In this document: positions 19,046-27,800 of the stretch, piece after piece
Layout: every line of letters starts with the position of its first letter
Numbering within the stretch: the first letter of the stretch is position 1
Assembly (NCBI GenBank): GCA_963753285.1
Contig: CAVWBT010000012.1
Coordinates: 62,001 to 126,000 of the forward strand
Length of the DNA: 64,000 nucleotides
Origin: JAHEDH01 sp963753285
GTDB taxonomy: Bacteria; Actinomycetota; Acidimicrobiia; Spongiisociales; ZC4RG35
Direction of reading: 5' to 3'
Translations under genes and position numbers: made by a program
The notes under the pieces: model-generated
Seen by the model: the letters and a program-made list of their open reading frames with translations, nothing else
Databases searched by the model: none
Told to the model about the DNA's origin: nothing

Positions 19046-20104
19046 ATGAGCGAGGTGCTGCCCGAGACCATTCCGGTGAGACCGGACGAACGCATCGATG
19101 TCGAACGTCTCATGACTTGGCTGGAGGGGCGCTTGCCTGGTGCCGAGACATTGCCGGACGTGTCCCAGTTCTCCCGCGGCAAGGCGAACCTGACGTACCT
19201 GCTCGACTTCGGTGAGGGAAACGAGTACGTGCTTCGAAGACCCCCATTGGGCCCTGTGGCACCCGGCTCCCACGACATGGGTCGCGAGCATCGCGTGCTG
19301 TCCACGCTGTGGCGGGCGTTCCCGCTGGCACCGCGTTCGTACGCCTTCTGTGAGGACGCGCAGGTCATCGGTGCGCCGTTCTTCGTGATGGAGCGCCGGC
19401 ACGGAGTCGTCGTTCAGAACGTCGTGCCCGACGTCTTCGGTGGCGGCGGCGATCTGGTTGCGAACCGGAAGCTGTCGGAGGTGGTGGTGGACACCCTCGC
19501 TGACTTCCACGCCGTGAGCCCCGCGGACGCCGGCCTCGCCGATCTCGGTCGCCCCGACGGGTTTCTCGAACGTCAGGTCACGGGCTGGGAGCGACGTTGG
19601 GAGGCCGCCAAACACGAGGACAACGCGCTCGCCGACGAGCTGTCACGGTGGCTGGTCGACACCATGCCGAGCTCACCTCGGGCATCGCTGCTCCACAACG
19701 ACTGGCGCCTCGACAACATGGCCGTCTCCGAGAACGATCCCGGTGTCTGTGTCGCCGTCTACGACTGGGACATGTGCACTCAAGGAGATCCCTTGGCGGA
19801 TCTCGGAACCGTGATGGCCGTCTGGTACGACGAGGGCGAGATGCCATCGGCGCTGAACCCGATGCCGACGACGCAGCCGGGGTTCATGACGAGGCAGGAG
19901 GCGATCGATCGCTACTTGTCGCGGGCGAACGTCGACGGCGACGTCGACTGGTACGTCGTCTTCGGGACCTTCAAACTCGCGGCGATCCTTCAGCAGATCT
20001 TCATCCGTTGGCACCGCGGACAGACCCAAGACGAACGGTTCGCCGGGTACGGGGAAGCGGCGGCGAGGCTGATCCAACTGGCGGATGAACGGCGCCGCCA
20101 CTGA
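19046..20104 (+). CDS. Phosphotransferase family protein (APH/ACAD10-like kinase)
   Basis: 352 aa protein-kinase-like fold. N-lobe FSRGKANLTYLLDFG and YVLRRPPLGP resemble the ACAD10/11-type aminoglycoside-phosphotransferase-like kinases. Catalytic loop LLHNDWRLDNM (Asp and Asn) and metal-binding YDWDMCTQGDPLADLG are intact. In this subgroup the substrate may be a hydroxyacyl-CoA, but this is inference. The ATG at 19046 is chosen from homology; the frame extends far upstream without meaning. Diverges from the DUF885 gene with a 57-bp gap. Confidence 0.87.
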   Translation: MSEVLPETIPVRPDERIDVERLMTWLEGRLPGAETLPDVSQFSRGKANLTYLLDFGEGNEYVLRRPPLGPVAPGSHDMGREHRVLSTLWRAFPLAPRSYAFCEDAQVIGAPFFVMERRHGVVVQNVVPDVFGGGGDLVANRKLSEVVVDTLADFHAVSPADAGLADLGRPDGFLERQVTGWERRWEAAKHEDNALADELSRWLVDTMPSSPRASLLHNDWRLDNMAVSENDPGVCVAVYDWDMCTQGDPLADLGTVMAVWYDEGEMPSALNPMPTTQPGFMTRQEAIDRYLSRANVDGDVDWYVVFGTFKLAAILQQIFIRWHRGQTQDERFAGYGEAAARLIQLADERRRH

Positions 20105-20125
20105 ACACCGGTACCCTGCCGCCCC

Positions 20126-20485
20126 ATGGCCTTCGACCACCTGGACACGGAACGCTTCATCAGTCTGATGACGTTCCGCCGATCTGGTGAGGGAGTCGCC
20201 ACTCCCGTCTGGTTCGCGCTCGACGGGTTTCAGATCGTGGTGGGTACCTTCGAGAACTCCGGCAAGGCCAAGCGACTCCGCCACACTGCGAAGGTCGAGG
20301 TCGCCCCGTGCAACTTCCGTGGACTGGTGCGGGGTCCCTACGTGGCGGGTATCGCCTCGTTTCTCGAACCGACCGAGGCGATCCTCGCGTCGGCGGCGTT
20401 GAGCGACAAGTACGGCTGGCAGTGGGACATGTTCAGCCGCAAGATCGACGTCTTCATCTCTGTCGTGCCTGCTGTGGGCGGCTGA
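20126..20485 (+). CDS. PPOX class F420-dependent oxidoreductase-like protein
   Basis: 119 aa split-barrel protein. LMTFRRSGEGVATPVWFALDG and TFENSGKAKRLRHTAKVEVAPC are the standard opening of F420/FMN-binding PPOX-type enzymes of Actinobacteria. Likely reduces small substrates with F420H2 or flavin; substrate unknown. It lies 21 bp after the phosphotransferase gene and may share its transcript. Confidence 0.87.
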   Translation: MAFDHLDTERFISLMTFRRSGEGVATPVWFALDGFQIVVGTFENSGKAKRLRHTAKVEVAPCNFRGLVRGPYVAGIASFLEPTEAILASAALSDKYGWQWDMFSRKIDVFISVVPAVGG

Positions 20486-20496
20486 GCCCGGTCGAG

Positions 20497-20541
20497 TTGA
20501 CGGGACACCCCCGAGCACGAATCTTGCTTGGTTTTGTCAAG
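20497..20541 (+). promoter_or_regulatory. Possible promoter/operator of the ABC exporter operon
   Basis: A TTGACG hexamer (20497-20502) and an inverted repeat CTTG-N7-CAAG (20527-20541) precede the gene at 20570, in a locally AT-richer stretch (TTTTGTCAAGTATTAAGG). No convincing -10 box was found. Confidence 0.3.
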
Positions 20542-20569
20542 TATTAAGGTTCCGCGCCCAGGAGGATCG

Positions 20570-21550
20570 ATGACCGACAAGATCGTCGACGTGAACAACG
20601 TCGTCCGCACATTCGGCGAGGTGAGGGCGCTCGATGGCGTGTCCCTCGGCTTCGAGCCGGGAATCATCTACGGACTATTGGGTCCGAACGGTGCGGGCAA
20701 GACCACCCTCATCAGGGTGCTGGCCACGCTGTTGAAGCCGACCTCTGGGTCGGCTTCGGTTGCGGGCGTCGATGTCGTCTCCGACCCCGACGCCGTCCGG
20801 ACCCGCATCGGTCTGGCGGGGCAGTTCGCCGCCGTCGATGCCTATCAGACGGGCCGAGAAAACGTCGAGATGGTCGGGCGCCTCTACAACCTCTCGAAGC
20901 GTGAGGCGAAACGCCGCACGGACGAAGTACTCGAGCGAATCGACCTGATCGATGCCGCCGACCGCCAGGTCAAGACCTACTCCGGCGGGATGAGGCGGCG
21001 CCTCGACCTGGCGGCATCGATGGTCGGTCGTCCCGAAGTCCTCTTTCTCGACGAGCCGACGACCGGAATCGACCCGAGGAGTCGACTCGACATCTGGTCG
21101 CTGATCGAGGACCTCGTCGACAGCGGCACCACCATCCTGTTGACGACGCAGTACCTCGACGAAGCCGACCAATTGGCAGCGCGGATCGGGGTGATCGATC
21201 GGGGGACGATGATCGCCGAGGGTACGGCAGACGAACTCAAGGACATGGTTGGGGGCTCGGTGGTCCAGCTGACCGTGCAACCAGAGGATCGGACGGAAGT
21301 CGCCGACCTGCTGAGGTCGGTCGCAGGTGACGAACCGACCGTAGATCCGTCGAACGGGCGCATGGCGATTCCGGCCCCGAGTGCGCAGACGCTGCTCACG
21401 GTCGCCCGCAAGTTGGAGGAGGCGTCGATCACACCCGACGACATCGGGCTCCGCAAACCGACCCTCGACGACGTGTTCCTCTCGATCACCGGCCACGCAG
21501 CCGAAGTCACCGAATCCGAGAAGAAGCAACCAGCGAGGAGCAGGCGATGA
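20570..21550 (+). CDS. Daunorubicin-resistance (DrrA)-type ABC transporter ATP-binding protein
   Basis: 326 aa. Walker A GPNGAGKTT, Q-loop region LAGQFAAVDAYQTGRENVEM, signature YSGGMRRRLDLA and Walker B VLFLDEPTTGIDPRSR. The C-terminal extension with GLRKPTLDDVFLSITGH is characteristic of the DrrA subfamily of ABC-2 exporters for drugs or lipids. The ATG is preceded by GGAGG (20561-20565). The last 4 nt overlap the permease gene. A paralogous pair lies at 59388-61177. Confidence 0.92.
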   Translation: MTDKIVDVNNVVRTFGEVRALDGVSLGFEPGIIYGLLGPNGAGKTTLIRVLATLLKPTSGSASVAGVDVVSDPDAVRTRIGLAGQFAAVDAYQTGRENVEMVGRLYNLSKREAKRRTDEVLERIDLIDAADRQVKTYSGGMRRRLDLAASMVGRPEVLFLDEPTTGIDPRSRLDIWSLIEDLVDSGTTILLTTQYLDEADQLAARIGVIDRGTMIAEGTADELKDMVGGSVVQLTVQPEDRTEVADLLRSVAGDEPTVDPSNGRMAIPAPSAQTLLTVARKLEEASITPDDIGLRKPTLDDVFLSITGHAAEVTESEKKQPARSRR

Positions 21551-22395
21551 CGGCGACCGCCATGAGGGGCAGTGATCCCGAGTTCGTCCAGTCTCCCATC
21601 GCCAGGACACTGCGAGACGTTGCGGTCATCACGAAGCGAAATGTGCTCCGCAACGTCCGCCTTCCCCAATTGCTGTTGTTCGCCACGATCCAGCCGGTGA
21701 TGTTCCTGCTGTTGTTCAACTACGTGTTCGGCGGATCGATCGGCATGTCCCCGCAACTCGCCCAGTTCGGTGGCTACATCAACTGGCTCATCCCCGGCAT
21801 CATCATGCAATCGGCGGTGTTCGGATCGAGCCAGACGGCGATCGGGCTCACCGAAGACCTCCAGGCGGGCGTCATCGACCGTTTCAGGTCGCTGCCGATG
21901 GCCAGGTCGGCGGTTCTGGCCGGTCGGACCATCTCGGACCTGTTGCGCAACGTCTTCGTTTCGGGGCTCATGCTCACCGTCGGCGCACTGATCGGCTTCC
22001 GATATCAGACATCATTCATCGAGCTGGTGTTCGGGTTCCTGCTCGCGATGGGATTCGCGTTCTCGTTCAGCTGGGTGATGGCATCGGTCGGCCTGGCGGT
22101 GAAGGACACCGAGACCGCTCAGGTGGCGGGTTTCATCCCGCTGTTCCCGCTGGTCTTCGCATCGTCGGTGTTCGTGTCGGTCGAGTCCCTGCCATCGTGG
22201 CTGCGGGTGTTCGCCGACCATCAGCCCATCACGGTGCTCGCCAACGCAATCCGTGGGCTGTTCTTGGGTGAGGCCGCATTGCCGGCCGGGACCACCGTGT
22301 CCGGCACGGTGCTCGCTGCGCTCGGCTGGATCTTCGGCATCCTGGTGGTGTTCTTCCCGCTCAGCGTCCGTCTGTACCGCCGCGCGGCCGGTTGA
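21547..22395 (+). CDS. ABC-2 type transporter permease (DrrB-like)
   Basis: 282 aa with six predicted helices. RNVLRNVRLPQLLLFATIQP, FRSLPMARSAVLAGRTISDL and the late FVPLFPLVFASSVFVSVESL-like segment are typical of ABC-2 exporters. Start overlaps the ATPase gene (ATGA). Together they form an efflux pump; the cargo is unknown. Confidence 0.9.
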   Translation: MTATAMRGSDPEFVQSPIARTLRDVAVITKRNVLRNVRLPQLLLFATIQPVMFLLLFNYVFGGSIGMSPQLAQFGGYINWLIPGIIMQSAVFGSSQTAIGLTEDLQAGVIDRFRSLPMARSAVLAGRTISDLLRNVFVSGLMLTVGALIGFRYQTSFIELVFGFLLAMGFAFSFSWVMASVGLAVKDTETAQVAGFIPLFPLVFASSVFVSVESLPSWLRVFADHQPITVLANAIRGLFLGEAALPAGTTVSGTVLAALGWIFGILVVFFPLSVRLYRRAAG

Positions 22396-22432
22396 GTCCC
22401 GCCACCGCCCGTGGTGGCGGTTTGCCTCGGTA

Positions 22433-22811
22433 TCAGGCGTAGGGCAGGTCCTGAGGCCGACACGATCGATGATCGGGTTCCAGCGGCTCCGGAAACTGGA
22501 CGGCTCGAATGCGCTCGCTTCCTTCGAACAGCGCTCGCGCGATCCGATGCATCCCATCCATGACGCGACCATCGTGTCCCAGGATGATCGGGTACGACCA
22601 CCACATCACGAATCAGCCGTATGTGATCGACTACGGCACGCACGGTCGCACGGCCGGACGCATCGTCGAACCAATAGACCGTGTCGACCTCTGAAATCGA
22701 GGCGACATCGATCTCGTGGACGGGAAGATGGCTACTGAGTCTGACGAGCAGGTCTACATCTCAGGCATCGAGACCACTCTCACCGGGCCAGAAGTGATAC
22801 TGCTTCCGCAT
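22433..22811 (-). pseudogene. Broken ParB-like (DUF-type) protein
   Basis: A conserved ~120-aa family often labelled ParB-like can be reconstructed. It starts MRKQYHFWPGESGLDA at 22811 and continues DVDLLVRLSSHLPVHEIDV and DTVYWFDDASGRATVRAV. It ends with SYPIILGHDGRVMDGMHRIA and a terminal RPQDLPYA. Two lesions are present. A TGA (22761-22763) stands at codon 17, where the family context suggests Trp (TGG). A net +1 frame change lies near 22592-22610 between the two conserved halves. Conservation on both sides of each lesion argues for recent loss or sequence error. Confidence 0.7.
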
Positions 22812-22883
22812 GGCTTCAGATTCTTCGGGCCGGTGGTTTCGCTGTTGCTGCGAGGCGAAGCAACGTGTGCAGGGGACATCCAC

Positions 22884-23963
22884 TCATCGCGGAAGGCCGA
22901 GGGCTCGTTCGGCGATGAGGTCTGCCAGGACCTGAGTCGTACCGCCACCGATCGTGAGCGCTCGGGCGTAGAGGTACTCGCGTGTCGTCTTGCCGACATC
23001 GAGCATCGCCTCGGGCCCGAGTGTCTCGACGGCGAGTTCCATGGCAGCCTGTCCGTGCTGGTCGGCCAGGTATTTGCGCATCGCTGCGAGCAGCGCTGGG
23101 TCGCGGCCAGAGGCCGTCTCGGTCACGATGCGACGCGACAGTCGGTCCAGGACCGTGGACTCGATGTGCAGCCGGACGGCTCGGTCCCGCAGTGACCCAT
23201 CCGCGGCCCCGCGCACCAGATCGATGATCTCGGCCGCGGTGGGACCGTTTCCCCAGAGGACGCCTCCGGTCGACAGCGTCATCCGTTCGTTGCCGAGCGT
23301 CATACGCGCCAGCATCCAACCGGCGCCCTCCTCACCGACGAGACAGTCGGCCGGGATTCGGACGTCGGTGAAGAAGACCTCGCAGAACGATGATTCGCCG
23401 GTCATCTGTTTGATCGGGCGCACCTCGATCCCCTCGAGATCCATCGGGCAGATGAAGTAGGAGATCCCTCGATGCTTCGGCGCCGTGGGGTCGGTCCGGG
23501 CAAGCAGGATCCCGAAGTCGGCCAGATCCGCCCAGGTGTTCCACACCTTCTGCCCGTTGATCACGTAGACGTCGCCGTCCCGAACGGCGGACGTCGTCAA
23601 CGACGCCAGGTCGGAGCCGGCGTCGGGCTCGGAGAAGAGCTGGCACCAGATCTCCTCGCCGGACAGCAACGGCGTCAAGTAGCGCTGTCGCTGCTCGTCG
23701 GTGCCCGCCGCCAGGATCGTCGGGCCGGCCCAACCGATGCCGATCGGGTTGTGGGCGATCGGATCGACCCCGGCCGCGTTCAGTTCGATGTCGATGGCGA
23801 GCCGTTGGTCGGTGTCCGCCGATCTCCCCCACGGCCCCGGCCACCCGGGCGCGACCAGACCGGCGGCTGCCAGCTGGGCCGGATTCGGATCCGGATGTCC
23901 TTCGAGGAATGCCCGTACTTCGACCCGAACCGGATGGTGCTCACCCGGGAGAGCCGCGTCCAT
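22884..23963 (-). CDS. Acyl-CoA dehydrogenase
   Basis: 359 aa FAD enzyme of acyl-CoA oxidation. LFSEPDAGSDLASLTTSAVRDGD and INGQKVWNTWADLADFGILLARTD are the classical flavin/substrate-binding region; IGGGTTQVLADLIAERALGLPR is the usual C-terminal helix. The N-terminal helical domain is somewhat short. The ATG lies 3 bp after the stop of a 36-aa membrane peptide gene, which suggests coupled translation. Substrate range unknown. Confidence 0.92.
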   Translation of the reverse strand: MDAALPGEHHPVRVEVRAFLEGHPDPNPAQLAAAGLVAPGWPGPWGRSADTDQRLAIDIELNAAGVDPIAHNPIGIGWAGPTILAAGTDEQRQRYLTPLLSGEEIWCQLFSEPDAGSDLASLTTSAVRDGDVYVINGQKVWNTWADLADFGILLARTDPTAPKHRGISYFICPMDLEGIEVRPIKQMTGESSFCEVFFTDVRIPADCLVGEEGAGWMLARMTLGNERMTLSTGGVLWGNGPTAAEIIDLVRGAADGSLRDRAVRLHIESTVLDRLSRRIVTETASGRDPALLAAMRKYLADQHGQAAMELAVETLGPEAMLDVGKTTREYLYARALTIGGGTTQVLADLIAERALGLPR

Positions 23964-23966
23964 CGC

Positions 23967-24077
23967 TCAGCGAAACCGCTTCCGGACGGTGTCAACGATC
24001 ATTCCGCCCCCCAGGGCGAAGAGTGCGACGACGGGGATAGCGAGCTCCACATCGACGATTTCCAATACCTCGCGCAT
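23967..24077 (-). CDS. 36-aa single-pass membrane peptide coupled to acyl-CoA dehydrogenase
   Basis: Begins MREVLEIVDVELAIPVV, has one hydrophobic helix (about residues 9-28, ending LFALGGGMIVD) and a basic tail VRKRFR. The ribosome-binding site AAAGGTGG lies just upstream of the ATG. The stop is 3 bp before the acyl-CoA dehydrogenase ATG. I do not recognise it. It could anchor the enzyme to the membrane or merely be a translational leader. Support comes from the ribosome-binding site, hydropathy and spacing only. Confidence 0.5.
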   Translation of the reverse strand: MREVLEIVDVELAIPVVALFALGGGMIVDTVRKRFR

Positions 24078-24143
24078 GGGACCACCTTTGCGACTCGGCG
24101 TCGAGAAGTCAATCGCGATTCCCGGTGGTCGCGAAGAACGGCG

Positions 24144-25400
24144 ATGCTGGGCCCTGTGAGAACGACGATCTTCACGGTGGGGTCTCGGGGCGATGTACAG
24201 CCGTACGTCGCCCTCGGGAGGGCGCTCGCCGAGCGCGGGCTCGATGTGACGGTTGCCACCCACGGGCCGTTTCGCGGGTTCGTGACCAGTCACGGTCTGG
24301 GATTCGCTCCACTCCCGGGCGACCCGCGCGCATTGCTCGCCACCCCTGAGGCCCAGGAGTTGCTGCGGACCGGCCTCGGGCTGGTTCGGTTCGCCCGCCG
24401 GTTCGTCGCCATCCTCGAGCCGTGGTTCTGGCAGCTCGTCGACGCCGTCACTCCGATCCACGCCCGATCAGACGCAGTCCTGTACTCGGCGCTGGCGTTC
24501 CCGACCTGGCACCTGGCTCAGGTCGACCGCACCCCCACCGTTCAGTTGAGCCTCCAACCGCTGCTTCCCACGTCGTCGTTCCCCGCGATCACGACCTCGT
24601 TCGACGATCTCGGCTCATTCGGCAATCTGATGTCGCACCGGATCAATCAGCAGCTCTTCTGGCAGCCGTTGCGATCGGCCGTCGACGAGTGGCGAACCCG
24701 CGACCTCGGGCTGCCGCCCCAGGGCATGCGGGGGCCGTACCCGGAGCTCGCCGCCAAACGCGAGCCGATCGTTCACGGATTCTCACCTCACCTCGTCGCT
24801 CCCCCGCCCGACTGGCCCGATCATGCCATCGTCTCCGGCCACTGGCCGCTGCAGGACGACCGTCCGCTGCCGGACGAGACCGTCGCCTGGCTCGATGCCG
24901 GGCCTGCCCCGGTCTATGTCGGCTTCGGATCCATCCGCGACTCGGAGTCCGAACACCTGGCGCATGTCGCGATCACGGCAGCCGAGATCGCGGGCGTGCG
25001 CCTGGTGCTGGACTCGGGTTGGACCGAGCTCGGGGGCCTGCAAGACCGACGCGTGCACGTCGTGGCGGACACCGATCACACCCAACTGTTCCCGCGCATG
25101 TCCGCAGTCGTGCACCATGGCGGCGCCGGAACGACCCACACGGCGGCGGCCGCCGGTGTCCCGTCGATGGCCGTCCCGTACTACGCCGACCAGCCGTTCT
25201 GGGGCAAGCGACTGCACGCGGTCGGGGTCGGCGCCGAACCGCTGCCTCGACGGCGGCTCGACGTCGAAACGCTGTCGGAGCGGATCGCGGCGTTGGGCGA
25301 AGACAAGGTGCGGTCGCGGGCTGCAGAGATCGGAGAGGGCATGCGGGCCGAGGGCGGACTCGAGACCGCCACCGAGTTCATCACGCGACACCTGACCTGA
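24144..25400 (+). CDS. Glycosyltransferase, GT1/UGT-like (sterol glucosyltransferase type)
   Basis: 418 aa GT-B enzyme. TIFTVGSRGDVQPYVALGRALAERG at the N-terminus is shared with sterol and flavonoid/rhamnosyl glucosyltransferases. The C-terminal sugar-nucleotide motif is VVHHGGAGTTHTAAAAGVPS with PYYADQPFWGKRL. It probably glycosylates a lipid or secondary metabolite in the cytoplasm. Start is ATG 24144, with a GTG at 24156 as alternative. Diverges from the membrane-peptide gene. Confidence 0.88.
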   Translation: MLGPVRTTIFTVGSRGDVQPYVALGRALAERGLDVTVATHGPFRGFVTSHGLGFAPLPGDPRALLATPEAQELLRTGLGLVRFARRFVAILEPWFWQLVDAVTPIHARSDAVLYSALAFPTWHLAQVDRTPTVQLSLQPLLPTSSFPAITTSFDDLGSFGNLMSHRINQQLFWQPLRSAVDEWRTRDLGLPPQGMRGPYPELAAKREPIVHGFSPHLVAPPPDWPDHAIVSGHWPLQDDRPLPDETVAWLDAGPAPVYVGFGSIRDSESEHLAHVAITAAEIAGVRLVLDSGWTELGGLQDRRVHVVADTDHTQLFPRMSAVVHHGGAGTTHTAAAAGVPSMAVPYYADQPFWGKRLHAVGVGAEPLPRRRLDVETLSERIAALGEDKVRSRAAEIGEGMRAEGGLETATEFITRHLT

Positions 25401-25433
25401 ATCGGCGCCCCCGCGCATCCGTACGCCGTCGAA

Positions 25434-26150
25434 TCAACCGTTCACACCCTCGAGAATCATCCGGATCCGTTCCTGCAGGGAGATGACATGCGAGCCCTCC
25501 CAGTACACCCGCCTGCATGTTGCGCACCAGCGAAATCGGTCGTGGAGCGCGGTGGCGGATTCCGGGACGCGTTCGCGGATCTCATTCGCCGGCGCGGCCA
25601 CGAGGACGTCATTGCACTCCAGGCATCTGGTGAGCGGGGAGACCACCGAGGCGAGCGCGAACGCCCGGACGATCTCGATCGCCTGCCGCGTCGGCTCGAT
25701 CTCCCTGACGAAGCGCCCATCTCGCACCACAGCCCTCATCAGCAGGCCGCGGTCTCGAGTGAGAAGCGTCCGAGCCTCGGCGACGGACCGCCGCGCGAGA
25801 TCGGAATCCTCGGCGCCGGTTCGATGGTCGGCGTCGAAGCCGAGCATGCGAAGGTGCCTCGCGAGTTTGCCCAGGTGGTCGTCGAGCAGGAATCGTGGCT
25901 CGGCGGGAGGAACAGCCAATGGAAATCGTGGCGTCACCGTGATCTCATCACCGTCCATGACCCGCCACTCCCAGGGCCTGACGGCGCCATTCACGATCAC
26001 GTCGGCACATTCGGGATGCGGGACGCCGAGCGACTGGACGACGTCTCGTAGTCCGGCCGGCAGCTCGAGGGTGACCTCGACCACGTCGGGCAGGGTGGGA
26101 TCGAGATGGTCACGGAGTTCGCCCTCGAATGCCACCGAGACCTCGAGCAC
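25434..26150 (-). CDS. Mut7-C RNAse-domain protein with N-terminal ubiquitin-like domain
   Basis: 238 aa. Residues 1-80 form a beta-grasp Mut7-C ubiquitin-like domain (ECADVIVNGAVRPWEWRVMD). The rest is the Mut7-C PIN-like nuclease: FLLDDHLGKLARHLRMLGFD and LLTRDRGLLMRAV provide acidic residues, and a zinc ribbon is formed by CLEC and CATC (C-terminal). It is predicted to be an RNase or tRNA-linked nuclease, experimentally poorly defined. It lies 108 bp downstream of the cobalamin genes on the same strand. Confidence 0.85.
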   Translation of the reverse strand: MLEVSVAFEGELRDHLDPTLPDVVEVTLELPAGLRDVVQSLGVPHPECADVIVNGAVRPWEWRVMDGDEITVTPRFPLAVPPAEPRFLLDDHLGKLARHLRMLGFDADHRTGAEDSDLARRSVAEARTLLTRDRGLLMRAVVRDGRFVREIEPTRQAIEIVRAFALASVVSPLTRCLECNDVLVAAPANEIRERVPESATALHDRFRWCATCRRVYWEGSHVISLQERIRMILEGVNG

Positions 26151-26258
26151 GCCAGGGCTACCTCGAGCCGGCGATCTGCAGCCGGCAGTCCGTCGGAGCG
26201 ACTATGGCCGGGGCGGGCGCGATGATGGAGATCTCCGACGGCGGGCCGTGATCCCGAA

Positions 26259-26807
26259 TCATGAAGTGCTGCCCGAATCGAGGCTGAGGCGGTTCGTCCA
26301 GTCGATCTTCACGACGTCGCCATGGGACGGGAAGCCGTCCGAGCCACACACCCGGCCGATCGCTCTGATCACACCGCCGTGGGAGAACACCACGTGGCGC
26401 CCGGGCTCGAGGTGGTCGAGGAACGCGAACACCCGCTCGACGAATCCCGCGGCGGATTCGCCGCCGGGCGCTCGGAACGATTCGAACTCCTTGAGGCCGG
26501 CCCTGATCTCACTGTCGAGCTCGTCCCAGACGGCACCCTCGAGATCGCCGAAGTCGAGCTCTCGGAGCCTGCGGTCCACGGCCGGCTCGCCCACCGCGAT
26601 CCGTGCGGTCTCGACCGCCCGGACCAGATCCGAACTCCAGATCGAGTCGAATTCGTGCCGGTCCAGGACGTCGCGGAGCAGGTCGGCCTGGGCGCGACCG
26701 GTCTCATTGAGCGGGACATCGGTCCACCCCTGGAACCGGCCCTCGGCGTTCCACTCGGTCTCACCGTGGCGGACCAGCCAGACGATCACTGTGGCCTCGG
26801 CGGTCAT
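26259..26807 (-). CDS. cobC: Histidine phosphatase, alpha-ribazole phosphatase-like
   Basis: 182 aa. RHG motif WLVRHGETEWNAEGRFQGW, acidic donor LRELDFGDLEGAVWDEL, second His VVFSHGGVIRAIGRV. Its ATG overlaps the cobT stop by 4 nt. In cobalamin operons this position usually holds CobC, which removes phosphate from alpha-ribazole-5'-phosphate made by CobT; sequence alone does not separate it from other phosphoglycerate-mutase-like phosphatases, so the symbol rests on context. Confidence 0.75.
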   Translation of the reverse strand: MTAEATVIVWLVRHGETEWNAEGRFQGWTDVPLNETGRAQADLLRDVLDRHEFDSIWSSDLVRAVETARIAVGEPAVDRRLRELDFGDLEGAVWDELDSEIRAGLKEFESFRAPGGESAAGFVERVFAFLDHLEPGRHVVFSHGGVIRAIGRVCGSDGFPSHGDVVKIDWTNRLSLDSGSTS

Positions 26808-27790
26808 CGGAGCCCCCACTCGTCGACCGTGGCGACATCGCTCACGGCGACCGCGGCGGCGCGGATGATCGGGAGGGCGAGCAACGCGCCGGTCCCTTCT
26901 CCGAGAGCCACATCGACGTCGAGGACCGGCTGCTTGGACAGGGTGGCGAGAAGCTTTGCATGGGCGGGGTCGGTGGACTGGTGGCCCGCGATGGTGTGGT
27001 CGAGTGCGCCGGACGAGAGCAATTCGAGAACTGCCGCCGACGCCGTGCTGACGAGGCCGTCGAGCACGACCGGGATGGAGCGCAGACGGGCCTCGTACAC
27101 GGCTCCCACCAGCGCCGCCATCTCGGCTCCTCCGAGCCTGCGGAGCGCCTCGATCGGTTCGACACCACCGACCCGCTCGACGGCAGCGGTCACCGACTCG
27201 ACCTTCCGCTCGGCGCCTGCCTCGTCGAGCCCGGAGCCACGCCCCACCCAATCGTCCACTTCGCCACCGAAGAGGCTCCAAGACAGCGCCGCTGCCGACG
27301 TCGTGGCTCCGACACCGATGTCGCCGACCATGAGGAGATCCGTGGTCATCGTCGCCACTGCCTCTCGTCCCTCCTGGAGGGCCGATGAGAGCCGCTCCGG
27401 CGACATCGCATCCTCGACGACGATGTCACCCGTGGGCCGGCGGGTGCCGACGTCGACCAGACGCACCGACGCGCCGAGACTGGCTGCGAGCACCGTCGAT
27501 GTGGAGGCGCCCGCCCTGATCGCGTCGATGGTTGCGACGGTGAGATCGGGGCGCTGAGCGCTCACCTGGCGTGCCGCCACTCCGTGATCCCCGGCGGCGA
27601 TGAGCAGCATCGGTGCCTCCACGGCAGGCGTGTCGGTCCGTTGCCACGCTCCGAGCCAGGCTGCGATCTCGTCGAGCCGCTGGAGCGATCCCGGCGGCCT
27701 GAGCAGATTCGCTGCACGATGGAGGATCGCCGTTCTGGCGAGCGGATCCTCCCCGGGGGCCTGAGCGAGGCCAGTCGAAAGGTCGATCAC
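26804..27790 (-). CDS. cobT: Nicotinate-nucleotide--dimethylbenzimidazole phosphoribosyltransferase
   Basis: 328 aa. Transfers phosphoribose from NaMN to the lower-ligand base to give alpha-ribazole phosphate for cobalamin. LQRLDEIAAWLGAWQ, IAAGDHGVA, GDIGVGATTSAAAL and the catalytic Glu in DVALGEGTGALLALP match the family; the length is normal. Starts 10 bp after the cobO stop and overlaps the phosphatase gene. Confidence 0.95.
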   Translation of the reverse strand: MIDLSTGLAQAPGEDPLARTAILHRAANLLRPPGSLQRLDEIAAWLGAWQRTDTPAVEAPMLLIAAGDHGVAARQVSAQRPDLTVATIDAIRAGASTSTVLAASLGASVRLVDVGTRRPTGDIVVEDAMSPERLSSALQEGREAVATMTTDLLMVGDIGVGATTSAAALSWSLFGGEVDDWVGRGSGLDEAGAERKVESVTAAVERVGGVEPIEALRRLGGAEMAALVGAVYEARLRSIPVVLDGLVSTASAAVLELLSSGALDHTIAGHQSTDPAHAKLLATLSKQPVLDVDVALGEGTGALLALPIIRAAAVAVSDVATVDEWGLR

Positions 27791-27800
27791 GGTGTCACCG

